Counted from the stretch's first letter, positions 1 to 4,591 are shown. The stretch is DNA of 5,699 nucleotides from Bacteroidaceae bacterium (GCA_016284115.1 JAEEOD010000346.1:1-5699), one strand, 5' to 3'. The notes: generated by a model from the letters alone, not told the origin. A program made the numbers and translations.

Positions 1-1149
1 ACGGTCCTCGAAAGCCTGCTGCAGGCCTTTCACCAAACGAAGGACACGCTGTTTGCTGGTCTCGGGGAAATACTCTGCCACGTAGAGTTTACCGATGGTC
101 TCATCCAGACTGTTGTCGATCTCGGCGACGGCGCGCTTCCAACGGGGCTTCTGCTCCTGTATGCCGCTGACGGCTTTCTGGTATTCGAAATAACGGTCTT
201 CAAACGCATCGCTCAGGTATTCGCTGTAAGAGTAAACGGCTTTCAGTTCCATATAGGCCTTCAAGTCCTCCACACTGGTCTCGGCCAGCACCTTCTCCAC
301 CTCATGCAACGGCTCCGGCTGCTCCACATTCACGGTGTCAATGTCCTTGGGCGCATTCAAGGCGTCGCGATAGGCCACCCAGTCGATACCCTTGTAGTCT
401 TTCAGCAACTGCTCCCACGATGTGAAGTGGATCGTCTTCATCGGGTCGCGCTGATCCACCTGGTTCAGTTTCTTAACGCCGATCCTGTGCTCAATAGACC
501 ATTCCACCTGCATCATACGCTCGGCGTCTTCCTCGCTGTTGCCCACCATCTTCAGGAAGTCCTTATACAGACTCTTCTTGGCTGCCACCTGGGCCTTCTG
601 CTGCTCGTTGGGATTGGCATAGTATTCCTGTGCCAGCGTCGCACCGCCATGGGAGGCCTCCATCATCAGCATCGATGAGTTAAAGGGGTTCAGCGTCAGA
701 CCGAGGCCATAAGGAGCGGTGTTAAAGCCCTTGGCATCGAGTTCTGCCATCACCTTCATGGCCTCCTCGCGGGTCTTGATAGCGCGGATCTGCTTCAGGT
801 AAGGCATGATGGGTTCATAACCCATCTTGTTGCGGCCCACGCTGTCCATCAGGAGGCGGTAGAGCGCACCGATCTTCTGACCGTCGCTGCCCTGTGGCAG
901 ATCTTTCTTGTCGGCATACTTCATGATCAGCGCATTGATGCGCAGTTCGTTCGCCTTTTCCAGATCCACGAAAGCACCGTTCATCGGGTACTCCTTGTCG
1001 ATCGGGTTGTTCTTCAGCCACGTACCTACGGCATACTGCCAGAAGTCGTCACCAGGTTTCACACTCGGGTCCATGTTTGCCCTAAAATTCTGTGCCATGC
1101 CAGCCATACTCACGAAAGCGAGGGCTACGGCAATCATCAGTCTTTTCAT
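1..1149 (-). CDS. M13 family zinc metallopeptidase, N-terminal part (cut by window edge)
   Basis: The visible 383 codons read MKRLMIAVALAFVSMAGMAQ, a signal peptide, then a segment with DPSVKPGDDFWQYAVGTWLK, which is the hallmark start of M13 (neprilysin/PepO) peptidases in Bacteroidetes. The rest is the mostly helical Peptidase_M13_N region (for example QKIGALYRLLMDS, about residues 89-101). The family is about 670 residues long, so the C-terminal catalytic domain with HExxH and ExxxD lies beyond position 1 and cannot be checked. M13 enzymes cut oligopeptides in the periplasm or outside the cell. An in-frame ATG two codons upstream (1155) could also be the start; 1149 puts the basic KR directly before the hydrophobic core. 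It has its own promoter at about 1195-1202 and is separated from the peptide array by a terminator, so it is not clearly in the array operon. A role in degrading the array peptides is possible but only inference. Confidence 0.93.
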   Translation of the reverse strand, partial: MKRLMIAVALAFVSMAGMAQNFRANMDPSVKPGDDFWQYAVGTWLKNNPIDKEYPMNGAFVDLEKANELRINALIMKYADKKDLPQGSDGQKIGALYRLLMDSVGRNKMGYEPIMPYLKQIRAIKTREEAMKVMAELDAKGFNTAPYGLGLTLNPFNSSMLMMEASHGGATLAQEYYANPNEQQKAQVAAKKSLYKDFLKMVGNSEEDAERMMQVEWSIEHRIGVKKLNQVDQRDPMKTIHFTSWEQLLKDYKGIDWVAYRDALNAPKDIDTVNVEQPEPLHEVEKVLAETSVEDLKAYMELKAVYSYSEYLSDAFEDRYFEYQKAVSGIQEQKPRWKRAVAEIDNSLDETIGKLYVAEYFPETSKQRVLRLVKGLQQAFEDR

Positions 1150-1194
1150 GCTCATTATTAATATGTTTTAGTGAATGCGATAATAATATAGGTG

Positions 1195-1202
1195 CAAAGA
1201 TA
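1195..1202 (-). promoter_or_regulatory. Bacteroidetes -7 promoter box of the M13 gene
   Basis: The minus strand reads TATCTTTG, a perfect TAnnTTTG -7 box, about 46 nt before the ATG. A TTG (in GTTGCGGG) lies about 22 nt further upstream as a weak -33 candidate. Transcription would start near 1188. Confidence 0.65.
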
Positions 1203-1239
1203 AAGCAATTATTTTAAAAACCCGCAACATCATGATATT

Positions 1240-1323
1240 TTTGCTCAATTTTGTTCATTTTGAGGCTATTTTTGCATATTCTGAAACTATTTTTGTTTAT
1301 TCTGAAACTGATTTTGCTAATTT
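1240..1323. repeat. Four 21-nt direct repeats upstream of the M13 promoter
   Basis: Units start at 1240, 1261, 1282 and 1303. The last three begin TGAGGC/TGAAAC/TGAAAC and carry a central ATTTTTG/ATTTTTG/ATTTTG followed by an AT-rich end; a fifth TGAAAC begins at 1324. The first unit (1240) is the most diverged. A 21-nt period equals two helical turns, so equivalent bases face the same side of the DNA. The repeats lie 38-128 nt upstream of the M13 -7 box, where an activator or repressor could bind; this role is inference. Confidence 0.6.
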
Positions 1324-1324
1324 T

Positions 1325-1358
1325 GAAACAAAAATCCCCGACCGATTTGGTCGAGGAT
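1325..1358 (-). terminator. Rho-independent terminator after peptide gene 1
   Basis: On the minus strand ATCCTCGACC and GGTCGGGGAT form a 10-bp stem with one G-U pair and a 5-nt loop, followed by ATTTTTGTTT. It lies about 56 nt after the stop codon of peptide gene 1 and separates the array from the M13 gene. Confidence 0.8.
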
Positions 1359-1413
1359 ATTCTCACTTACAGGCCCGCCTAGTTTTTTAGTCTCTGTATG
1401 GTAATGTGGAGAC

Positions 1414-1551
1414 TTACTTTACACGGACTTCGAATCTCTTCTGACGTGGATCAGTCTCACCACCTTTGCTCTTAACACGAATACCACCATTTACATTCTC
1501 TAACTCTTCCATTGACAGAGCGCGTGCGCTCATTTCATTCATCTGTTTCAT
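1414..1551 (-). CDS. Double-glycine leader peptide 1 (45 aa)
   Basis: The gene encodes MKQMNEMSARALSMEELENV then NGG. The LSMEELENVNGG end is a perfect match to the leader pattern recognised by C39 peptidases of ABC exporters (L at -12, E-8, L-7, V-4, GG). The 22-residue core after GG starts IRVKSKGGETDP and ends RQKRFEVRVK; it has eight basic and three acidic residues and no cysteine, so a thioether-ring product is unlikely. The leader is unlike the KKEENKKQEEL leader of most array members; its start context (AACAATTAAAAATTATAAGATTATG region) matches that of peptide gene 2 only. It is the last array gene, with a structured 5' region and a terminator 56 nt downstream. Export and cleavage are inferred from the leader; the activity is unknown. 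Confidence 0.85.
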   Translation of the reverse strand: MKQMNEMSARALSMEELENVNGGIRVKSKGGETDPRQKRFEVRVK

Positions 1552-1618
1552 AATCTTATAATTTTTAATTGTTAAACTTCTTGTTTTGCAGTGACAGGCG
1601 TTATTGCTTGTTTGCGTT

Positions 1619-1675
1619 CCCCCTCGCTGCCTTCTAGTTCAGAGAGGGGGTGAGTCTTTTCAGACTGGCTGAAGT
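1619..1675 (-). promoter_or_regulatory. Structured 5' untranslated region of peptide gene 1
   Basis: Minus-strand CCCCCTC (1644-1650 complement) pairs perfectly with GAGGGGG (1619-1625 complement) around an 18-nt loop, and just upstream AGTCT-GAAA-AGACT forms a tetraloop hairpin. Two hairpins in series, about 70 nt before the start codon, are not seen before the other array genes. They could control translation or mRNA stability; no known riboswitch is recognised. Confidence 0.4.
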
Positions 1676-1704
1676 CCTCGCAGATATGATCCGAGTTACA
1701 TCAT

Positions 1705-1730
1705 CAAAAAAGCCCCCCGCAGAGGGCTTT
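1705..1730 (-). terminator. Rho-independent terminator downstream of peptide gene 2
   Basis: On the minus strand AAAGCCCTC-TGCGG-GGGGCTTTTTT forms a GC-rich stem (AAAGCCC with GGGCTTT) directly followed by a T-run. It would end the transcript that starts at the 2197-2204 promoter and carries peptide gene 2. Confidence 0.8.
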
Positions 1731-1851
1731 CCTATATTCTTTTAGATTCAGAAATGAAAGCTGTTTCCAAACTATCCGTGTTGCTGACTCTTCTTTATTC
1801 GCTCATCTCCCCAAGAAACACGAGAGAACTATTGAAGAAATAAAAGTCGTG

Positions 1852-1900
1852 GGGACAGGTACCTGAGTCATAGCAGTCATCATACCCAAGTACCTGTCCC
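1852..1900. repeat. Inverted pair of REP-like sequences
   Basis: GGGACAGGTAC (1852-1862) and GTACCTGTCCC (1890-1900) are perfect 11-bp inverted repeats around a 27-nt spacer. The AACCTGTCCC-type core is shared with the REP-like elements at 2213, 2634, 4287 and 4592. The pair lies 36 nt after the stop of peptide gene 2 and resembles the back-to-back layout of REP pairs. Confidence 0.65.
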
Positions 1901-1936
1901 AGTGACTAACCTAAAAACCACTACCTTTGCACTCAG

Positions 1937-2047
1937 TTAATACAAGATCCCTTTCGGACGTGGTAGAAAACCTCCGCCGTTTACCTGCTCCAACTCTTCC
2001 TTAGTTAACTCCTGATCCTTCTGGACGTTCTTTTCATTCTGTTCCAT
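1937..2047 (-). CDS. Double-glycine leader peptide 2 (36 aa)
   Basis: The leader is MEQNEKNVQKDQELTKEELE then QVNGG, with L-12, E-8, L-7, V-4 and GG in the positions expected by C39 exporter peptidases. The core is only 11 residues, GFLPRPKGILY, containing two prolines, net positive and cysteine-free. The leader combines the charged, asparagine/lysine-rich start of the common array type with the EELExVNGG end of peptide 1. The start context also groups with gene 1. It is preceded by a 143-nt untranslated region from the 2197-2204 promoter and followed by an inverted REP pair and a terminator, so it looks like a single-gene transcript. Confidence 0.83.
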   Translation of the reverse strand: MEQNEKNVQKDQELTKEELEQVNGGGFLPRPKGILY

Positions 2048-2196
2048 AATCTAATAAATTTTAAATTGTTAAACTAGCTGTTTCTTGTCTCTAAGATGTC
2101 GTTTGTTCTGATTGAGCTTTGCTCTTAACCTCTTTCGCTCGAAATAGCTCGAATTGCATTCGGCTCTTTACTCGCTTAATCGAGGTTTTGACATTG

Positions 2197-2204
2197 CAAA
2201 GATA
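2197..2204 (-). promoter_or_regulatory. -7 promoter box for peptide gene 2
   Basis: The minus strand reads TATCTTTG, matching TAnnTTTG exactly. No good -33 box is seen because the expected position falls inside the REP-like element. The transcript would start near 2190 and have a 5' untranslated region of about 140 nt with several CTCG/CGAG and TTCGAGC repeats. Confidence 0.55.
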
Positions 2205-2212
2205 AGGAAATT

Positions 2213-2237
2213 TTTGGCTGAACCTGTCCCTTGGCAG
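2213..2237. repeat. REP-like element (left half degenerate)
   Basis: AACCTGTCCCTTGGCAG is identical to the element at 2641-2657, but the left arm TGCCAGG is replaced by TTTTGGCTG. It ends 1 nt from the stop codon of peptide gene 3. Confidence 0.6.
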
Positions 2238-2390
2238 CTCACCATGGAATCCTAGCGCCCTGGATGCTAGTAATCTGTTCTGGCATATCCTTACCAGCGC
2301 ACCCTCCCGACACGTTGTCAAGTTGCTCGTTGGTGAGCTCTTCTTGTTTCTTGTTCTCTTCTTTTTTCATAATTGTAATGTTTAAAAATG
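2221..2390. repeat. Duplicated peptide cassette, copy 1
   Basis: This block aligns without gaps to 2641-2810, with about nine or ten mismatches. Only two mismatches fall in the 98 nt covering the REP half and core region (2221-2318); most of the rest lie in the leader. It includes all of peptide gene 3. Confidence 0.85.
2239..2370 (-). CDS. Double-glycine leader peptide 3 (43 aa)
   Basis: The 23-residue leader starts MKKEENKKQEEL and ends TNEQLDNVSGG, matching the C39 pattern (L-12, L-7, V-4, GG). The core is CAGKDMPEQITSIQGARIPW, with one cysteine directly after the cleavage site, and differs from the core of peptide 5 only by S versus P. It lies 29 nt after gene 4 and shares the start context CATTACAATTATG. 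The stop codon abuts a REP-like element. An N-terminal cysteine in the released peptide could allow dimerisation or modification, but that is inference. No function is assigned. Confidence 0.87.
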   Translation of the reverse strand: MKKEENKKQEELTNEQLDNVSGGCAGKDMPEQITSIQGARIPW

Positions 2391-2399
2391 TTACATCCG

Positions 2400-2528
2400 T
2401 TAAACTACGTCGTGTGGGACAATGGGACGATCTTGAATATAACTAGGTGGATTTCCGCCTGCTACGTTGTCGAGCTGCTCATTGTTGAGTTCCTCTTGTT
2501 TCTTGTTCTTGTTCTCTTCGGTTTTCAT
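2400..2528 (-). CDS. Double-glycine leader peptide 4 (42 aa)
   Basis: The leader starts MKTEENKNKKQEEL and ends NNEQLDNVAGG. At 25 residues it is two longer than its relatives because of a six-base duplication that adds NK. The core is NPPSYIQDRPIVPHDVV, rich in proline (four of 17), near neutral and cysteine-free. It is the first gene behind the complete promoter block at 2561-2630, with the start context CATTACGATTATG, and gene 3 follows 29 nt later, so genes 4 and 3 form a two-gene transcript. The core matches nothing else in the window. Confidence 0.87.
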   Translation of the reverse strand: MKTEENKNKKQEELNNEQLDNVAGGNPPSYIQDRPIVPHDVV

Positions 2529-2560
2529 AATCGTAATGTTTTAATGTTTAATTATTGATT

Positions 2561-2630
2561 CTGCTGCAAAAGTAGACAAAATTTCCGAAACTGATGTATC
2601 ATTGCTGGAAAAAGTTGTATCAAATCAGGA
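2561..2630 (-). promoter_or_regulatory. 70-bp promoter block, copy A (drives peptide genes 4-3)
   Basis: The -7 box TACTTTTG lies at 2567-2574. Upstream on the minus strand are TTTCCA and CGGAAA half-sites (2606-2611, 2582-2587) flanking TGATACATCAG. The block is exactly 70 bp, like the copies at 3832, 4500 and 5368. No TTTG -33 box is seen at the normal distance, so an activator or another sigma factor may be needed. Confidence 0.65.
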
Positions 2631-2633
2631 AAA

Positions 2634-2657
2634 TGCCAGGAACCTGTCCCTTGGCAG
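2634..2657. repeat. REP-like palindromic element
   Basis: The arms TGCCAGG and CCTTGGCA pair into an imperfect hairpin around AACCTGT. It ends 1 nt from the stop codon of peptide gene 5 and matches the elements at 4287 and 4592 almost exactly. Confidence 0.7.
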
Positions 2658-2810
2658 CTCACCATGGAATCCTAGCGCCCTGGATGGGAGTAATCTGTTC
2701 TGGCATATCCTTACCAGCGCACCCTCCCGACACGTTGTCAAGTTGCTCTTCATTGAGCTCCTCTTGTTTCTTGTTCTCTTCTGCTTTCATAATTGTAATG
2801 TTTAAAAATT
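2641..2810. repeat. Duplicated peptide cassette, copy 2
   Basis: This is the partner of 2221-2390 at an offset of exactly 420 nt. It contains all of peptide gene 5 and half of the REP-like element. Confidence 0.85.
2659..2790 (-). CDS. Double-glycine leader peptide 5 (43 aa)
   Basis: The leader starts MKAEENKKQEEL and ends NEEQLDNVSGG. The core CAGKDMPEQITPIQGARIPW is one substitution away from that of peptide 3, making this pair the only near-identical cores in the array. It has the start context CATTACAATTATG, a truncated promoter block 45 nt upstream (-7 TACTTTTG at 2835-2842), and a REP-like hairpin directly after the stop. The C39-type leader pattern is intact. Two copies could raise dosage, or the pair may be a recent duplication. 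Confidence 0.87.
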   Translation of the reverse strand: MKAEENKKQEELNEEQLDNVSGGCAGKDMPEQITPIQGARIPW

Positions 2811-2828
2811 AATGATTGAACTTGTTTT

Positions 2829-2846
2829 CTGCTGCAAAAGTAGACA
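2829..2846 (-). promoter_or_regulatory. Truncated promoter block with intact -7 box, before peptide gene 5
   Basis: The TACTTTTG box (2835-2842) and the downstream GCAGCAG and untranslated sequence are kept, but the upstream operator-like half of the 70-bp block is replaced by sequence reaching the end of gene 6. Confidence 0.5.
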
Positions 2847-2859
2847 GTCCATTTGACAT

Positions 2860-2997
2860 CTAGTGCTTATTTGGGCCATAACGATGCTGGTTAGATAAAG
2901 GTGAATATTTATTATTCACACTAGTTCCACCACCTGCTACGTTATCAAGCTGCTCGTCGTTGAGCTCCTCTTGCTTCTTGTTTTCTTCTGTTTTCAT
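2860..2997 (-). CDS. Double-glycine leader peptide 6 (45 aa)
   Basis: The leader starts MKTEENKKQEEL and ends NDEQLDNVAGG, a full C39-type pattern. The 22-residue core begins GTSVNNKYSPLS and ends NQHRYGPNKH; it is polar, with four asparagines, two histidines and no acidic residue or cysteine. It is the last gene of the six-gene run 11-10-9-8-7-6, 23 nt after gene 7, with start context CATTACGATTATG. The end of the gene runs close to the truncated promoter of gene 5. No homology of the core to other array members is visible. Confidence 0.86.
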   Translation of the reverse strand: MKTEENKKQEELNDEQLDNVAGGGTSVNNKYSPLSNQHRYGPNKH

Positions 2998-3020
2998 AAT
3001 CGTAATGTTTAAAAATAATT

Positions 3021-3209
3021 CTACATCGGCCTTATAGTGTATTTGCTTTTGCCTGCTTCGCCTCCACCTGCCACGTCGTCGAGGTTATCTTCGCTTAGTG
3101 GCCATGCACCGGCCTCCACCAGTTCGTCCTTCAACTGTCTTGCTTCTTCAGCCAGCTTCTTCAGTTGCTGCTTCTTCTGCTCTATCTGTTCTGCTGTAAG
3201 TTTTCCCAT
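3021..3209 (-). CDS. Long-leader double-glycine peptide 7 (62 aa)
   Basis: The long leader begins MGKLTAEQIEQKKQQLKKLA, continues as a charged, probably coiled helix (EEARQLKDELVEAGAW), and ends WPLSEDNLDDVAGG at residues 36-49. The C39 pattern is present (L-12, S-11, L-7, V-4, GG). The core is GEAGKSKYTIRPM. The leader is shared only with peptide 14, while the core and even the stop (ATG TAG) align with peptide 13, whose leader is of the common short type. The start context ACAATTATGGG departs slightly from its neighbours. Long helical leaders are typical of substrates of modifying enzymes, but none is in view. Confidence 0.87.
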   Translation of the reverse strand: MGKLTAEQIEQKKQQLKKLAEEARQLKDELVEAGAWPLSEDNLDDVAGGGEAGKSKYTIRPM

Positions 3210-3259
3210 AATTGTTATGTCTTAAAACTAATTCTAATATTATTGTAGCCTGGCACTGT

Positions 3260-3361
3260 TTACTTTATATACGTTTCCTTAGGAAGGGGTGTTCCACCTG
3301 CAACGTTATCGAGCTGCTCATCTTTGAGCTCTTCTTGCTTCTTGATCTCTTCTTTTTTCAT
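3260..3361 (-). CDS. Double-glycine leader peptide 8 (33 aa)
   Basis: This is the shortest gene of the array. The leader starts MKKEEIKKQEEL and ends KDEQLDNVAGG, with isoleucine in place of the usual asparagine at position 6, as in peptides 13 and 16. The core is TPLPKETYIK, ten residues with two prolines, cysteine-free. It lies 29 nt after gene 9 and 50 nt before gene 7 in the same transcript, and has the start context CATTACGATTATG. Ten residues is in the range of secreted signalling peptides, but nothing in the sequence proves that role. Confidence 0.84.
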   Translation of the reverse strand: MKKEEIKKQEELKDEQLDNVAGGTPLPKETYIK

Positions 3362-3390
3362 AATCGTAATGTTTAAAAATAATTCTACAT

Positions 3391-3501
3391 CTACTTTATA
3401 ACTTTTTTGCTTACTTTGACTGCTTTGCCGGCAGCACCTGCTACGTAGTCAAGCTGCTCGTCGGTGAGTTCCTCTTGCTTTTTGTTTTCTTCTTGTTTCA
3501 T
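3391..3501 (-). CDS. Double-glycine-like leader peptide 9 with Gly-Ala site (36 aa)
   Basis: The leader starts MKQEENKKQEEL and ends TDEQLDYVAGA, so the second glycine is alanine. C39 peptidases tolerate GA in some known leaders, so processing remains likely. The predicted core AGKAVKVSKKVIK has five lysines, no acidic residue, and alternating valine/isoleucine, like a small cationic amphipathic peptide. The leader TDEQLDYV is shared only with peptide 11, and both cores contain an AGKA element, which points to a common ancestor. Its start lies only 13 nt after the stop of gene 10, the tightest spacing in the array, with start context CATTACAATTATG. Confidence 0.84.
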   Translation of the reverse strand: MKQEENKKQEELTDEQLDYVAGAAGKAVKVSKKVIK

Positions 3502-3514
3502 AATTGTAATGCTA

Positions 3515-3637
3515 TTAAAAATAATCAGTAGCGAAAGGGGAACCTTCTGAACTGGGTATATCTCTCAAGCCACCTGTTACGTTGTCAAGCTGCTCGTCGT
3601 TGAGCTCCTGTTGCTTCTTATTCTCTTCTGTTTTCAT
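3515..3637 (-). CDS. Double-glycine leader peptide 10 (40 aa)
   Basis: The leader starts MKTEENKKQQEL and ends NDEQLDNVTGG, a complete C39 pattern with threonine at -3. The core LRDIPSSEGSPFATDYF is acidic overall and ends in aromatic residues; it has no lysine and no cysteine, which argues against a classical cationic bacteriocin. It follows gene 11 by 29 nt through the shared module GATGTAGAATTATTTTT and has the start context CATTACGATTATG. Confidence 0.86.
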   Translation of the reverse strand: MKTEENKKQQELNDEQLDNVTGGLRDIPSSEGSPFATDYF

Positions 3638-3666
3638 AATCGTAATGTTTAAAAATAATTCTACAT

Positions 3667-3798
3667 CTACTTTGTAGGGCGGCGTTTGATATCGCCTGGT
3701 GTGCCTGCAGCGCCTGCTTTGCCTGCTACGCCTCCACCTACGTAGTCAAGCTGCTCGTCGGTGAGCTCCTCTTGCTTCTTGTTCTCTTCTGGTTTCAT
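3667..3798 (-). CDS. Double-glycine leader peptide 11 (43 aa)
   Basis: The leader starts MKPEENKKQEEL and ends TDEQLDYVGGG; with V at -4 the cut would fall after the third glycine. The core is VAGKAGAAGTPGDIKRRPTK, glycine/alanine-rich first and basic at the end. It is the first gene behind the full promoter block at 3832-3901 and heads the longest unbroken run (genes 11 to 6). The leader and the AGKA element relate it to peptide 9. The GVAGKAGAAG stretch could be a decayed second copy of a leader end, but this is speculation. Confidence 0.85.
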   Translation of the reverse strand: MKPEENKKQEELTDEQLDYVGGGVAGKAGAAGTPGDIKRRPTK

Positions 3799-3831
3799 AA
3801 TTGTAATGTTTAAATGTTTAATTATTGAATT

Positions 3832-3901
3832 CTGCTGCAAAAGTAGACAAAAATCTCGAAACTATTGTATCACTGCCGGAAAAAGTTGTCTCAAATCAGG
3901 A
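3832..3901 (-). promoter_or_regulatory. 70-bp promoter block, copy B (drives peptide genes 11-6)
   Basis: The -7 box TACTTTTG lies at 3838-3845. The upstream part keeps CAACTTTTTCCGGCAGTGATACA, split here as CAACTTTTTCCGG and CAGTGATACA, but the proximal half-site is changed from CGGAAA to CGAGAT. The upstream edge abuts the stop of the remnant at 3904. Confidence 0.65.
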
Positions 3902-3903
3902 AA

Positions 3904-4050
3904 TCAGTAATCAAGAACGCCCCAGCCAGAAGGAATACCGCTATGGCCTGTAGACCAACTTTTCATGCCCTCAGCTTTGATGAATGTTCCAGATGTGTTT
4001 GTTATGTCTTGTACCCAGTAATAAGTACCATCGCCTAGATTCGTTGCCAA
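3904..4050 (-). pseudogene. Unassigned coding remnant lacking a normal start
   Basis: An open frame ends DITNTSGTFIKAEGMKSW then STGHSGIPSGWGVLDY. It is open up to 4116, but a consensus promoter inside it (4082-4112) would start RNA near 4075, downstream of the only upstream ATG. Within that RNA the first in-frame candidate start is TTG at 4050; the only in-frame ATG leaves 20 residues. The sequence has no double-glycine leader and is rich in glycine, tyrosine and tryptophan, like the C-terminal end of a secreted protein, an impression from memory only. The most economical reading is the 3' end of a former gene brought next to its promoter by a deletion. A real 48-residue TTG-started peptide is the alternative. 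Confidence 0.4.
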
Positions 4051-4081
4051 ACAAGTTATTGTTTTTAAACTATTTTGGCTG

Positions 4082-4112
4082 CAAAGGTACATAAATAAAT
4101 ACAAAACACAAA
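4082..4112 (-). promoter_or_regulatory. Consensus promoter upstream of the remnant
   Basis: TTTG (4109-4112), 19 nt, then TACCTTTG (4082-4089) on the minus strand: a textbook Bacteroidetes promoter. It is divergent from the plus-strand promoter at 4139-4170. Confidence 0.65.
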
Positions 4113-4138
4113 ACAAACGGCAGAATTATTCGCAGAAA

Positions 4139-4170
4139 TTTGGTCAGGTCATAGAAAATGCGTAATTTTG
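4139..4170 (+). promoter_or_regulatory. Consensus plus-strand promoter inside the array
   Basis: TTTG (4139-4142), 20 nt, then TAATTTTG (4163-4170). It is one of the best -33/-7 matches in the window and the only such promoter on the plus strand within the minus-strand array. Transcription would begin near 4177. Confidence 0.6.
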
Positions 4171-4176
4171 CAGCCG

Positions 4177-4281
4177 TTAGAACATTTGTTTTATTTGTGC
4201 AGTGATGCACGTTTTTAGTTATTAATACAGTTTTTTAAATAATATGAGAAGAGGCCAGCAGTGAATGCTAGCCTTTTCTTA
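4177..4281 (+). ncRNA. Candidate small RNA of about 105 nt
   Basis: The stretch runs from the predicted start of the 4139-4170 promoter to the strong hairpin at 4247-4279. The only open frame on the way is ATG plus five codons (4244-4264). Inside lies a small hairpin GTGCA-GTGA-TGCAC (4197-4210) followed by TTTTT, which could end an even shorter RNA. No known RNA family is recognised. The call rests on promoter and terminator only. Confidence 0.35.
4247..4279. terminator. Bidirectional hairpin terminator
   Basis: A 14-bp stem (4247-4260 with 4266-4279) has one mismatch, one G-T pair and a 5-nt loop. On the plus strand it ends GCCTTTTCTTATT and would stop the candidate small RNA; on the minus strand it follows peptide gene 12 and runs into CATATTATTT. 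Confidence 0.7.
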
Positions 4282-4286
4282 TTGTA

Positions 4287-4334
4287 TGCCAGGAACCTGT
4301 CCCTTGGCAGCCCTGGCAGCTTGTCCCTTGACAG
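4287..4334. repeat. Tandem pair of REP-like elements
   Basis: The first 24-nt unit (4287-4310) is the intact element with arms TGCCAGG and TTGGCAG; the second (4311-4334), directly adjacent and also 24 nt, is a degraded copy (CCCTGGCAGC, TTGTCCCTTGACAG). They lie 11 nt after the stop of peptide gene 12. Confidence 0.68.
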
Positions 4335-4345
4335 ATGCGACATCT

Positions 4346-4462
4346 TTACTCAGGCGAGCTGAGATATGGATCATCGTAAGTTCCAAATCTAAATCCACCT
4401 GCTACATTGTCGAGCTGCTCATCTTTGAGCTCATCTTGCTTCTTGTTTTCTTCTTTTTTCAT
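4346..4462 (-). CDS. Double-glycine leader peptide 12 (38 aa)
   Basis: The leader starts MKKEENKKQDEL and ends KDEQLDNVAGG. The core FRFGTYDDPYLSSPE is acidic and aromatic (two Phe, two Tyr) without lysine or cysteine. It stands alone behind the full promoter block at 4500-4569, with the start context CATTACAATTATG, and is followed by a tandem REP pair and the bidirectional terminator, so it forms a one-gene transcript unless genes 16-13 read through. The C39-type pattern is complete. Acidic core charge makes a membrane-active bacteriocin less likely for this member. Confidence 0.86.
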   Translation of the reverse strand: MKKEENKKQDELKDEQLDNVAGGFRFGTYDDPYLSSPE

Positions 4463-4499
4463 AATTGTAATGTTTAAAAATTAATGATTGAACTTATTT

Positions 4500-4569
4500 C
4501 TGCTGCAAAAGTAGGCAAAATTTCCGAAACTAATGTATCACTGCCGGAAAAAGTTGTCTCAAATCAGGA
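4500..4569 (-). promoter_or_regulatory. 70-bp promoter block, copy C (drives peptide gene 12)
   Basis: This is the clearest copy: -7 TACTTTTG at 4506-4513 and a perfect inverted repeat TTTCCG (4521-4526) / CGGAAA (4545-4550) with an 18-nt spacer containing TGTATCA on the plus strand. The inverted repeat lies just upstream of the -7 region, where a regulator could act. Confidence 0.68.
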
Positions 4570-4591
4570 AAAATGCATCAGCGAGCGAAAA

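Larger units (their letters stand above)
1552..1936. other. Gene-free 385-nt stretch between peptide genes 1 and 2
   Basis: No convincing open frame was found on either strand. It holds a structured 5' region for peptide gene 1 (1619-1675), a strong minus-strand terminator (1705-1730), and an inverted pair of REP-like sequences (1852-1900). The stretch 1731-1851 shows nothing recognisable. A weak promoter for gene 1 is possible: TTTG from the terminator T-tract, 18 nt, then TATCTGCG, two bases off the -7 consensus. Confidence 0.6.

Noticed and set aside
815..1021. Minus-strand 68-codon frame inside the M13 gene
   Set aside because: It is an out-of-frame reading of the M13 gene on the same strand.
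304..1171. Plus-strand open frames opposite the M13 gene (304-678, 908-1171)
   Set aside because: They lie antisense to a clear M13 coding region with a signal peptide and family motif; no promoter or start context supports them.
1863..1889. Short minus-strand frame starting inside the inverted REP pair
   Set aside because: About 26 codons, spanning the repeat, with no start context like the array genes and no leader.
1922..1929. Plus-strand TACCTTTG as a promoter
   Set aside because: It fits the -7 box but has no -33 match and no plus-strand gene or terminator downstream.
2091..2321. Minus-strand 76-codon frame overlapping peptide gene 3
   Set aside because: It overlaps gene 3 out of frame, runs across a REP-like element and the 2197 promoter, and has no leader or family features.
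2231..2812. Plus-strand frames at 2231-2446, 2594-2812 and 2602-2805
   Set aside because: They mirror the duplicated minus-strand genes 3 and 5; their similarity to each other only reflects the DNA duplication.
3037..3225. Plus-strand serine-rich frame
   Set aside because: It is the antisense shadow of the long leader of peptide gene 7.
4265..4477. Plus-strand 70-codon frame
   Set aside because: It starts in the terminator hairpin, runs through REP-like elements and then opposite gene 12; the likely plus-strand transcript ends before it.
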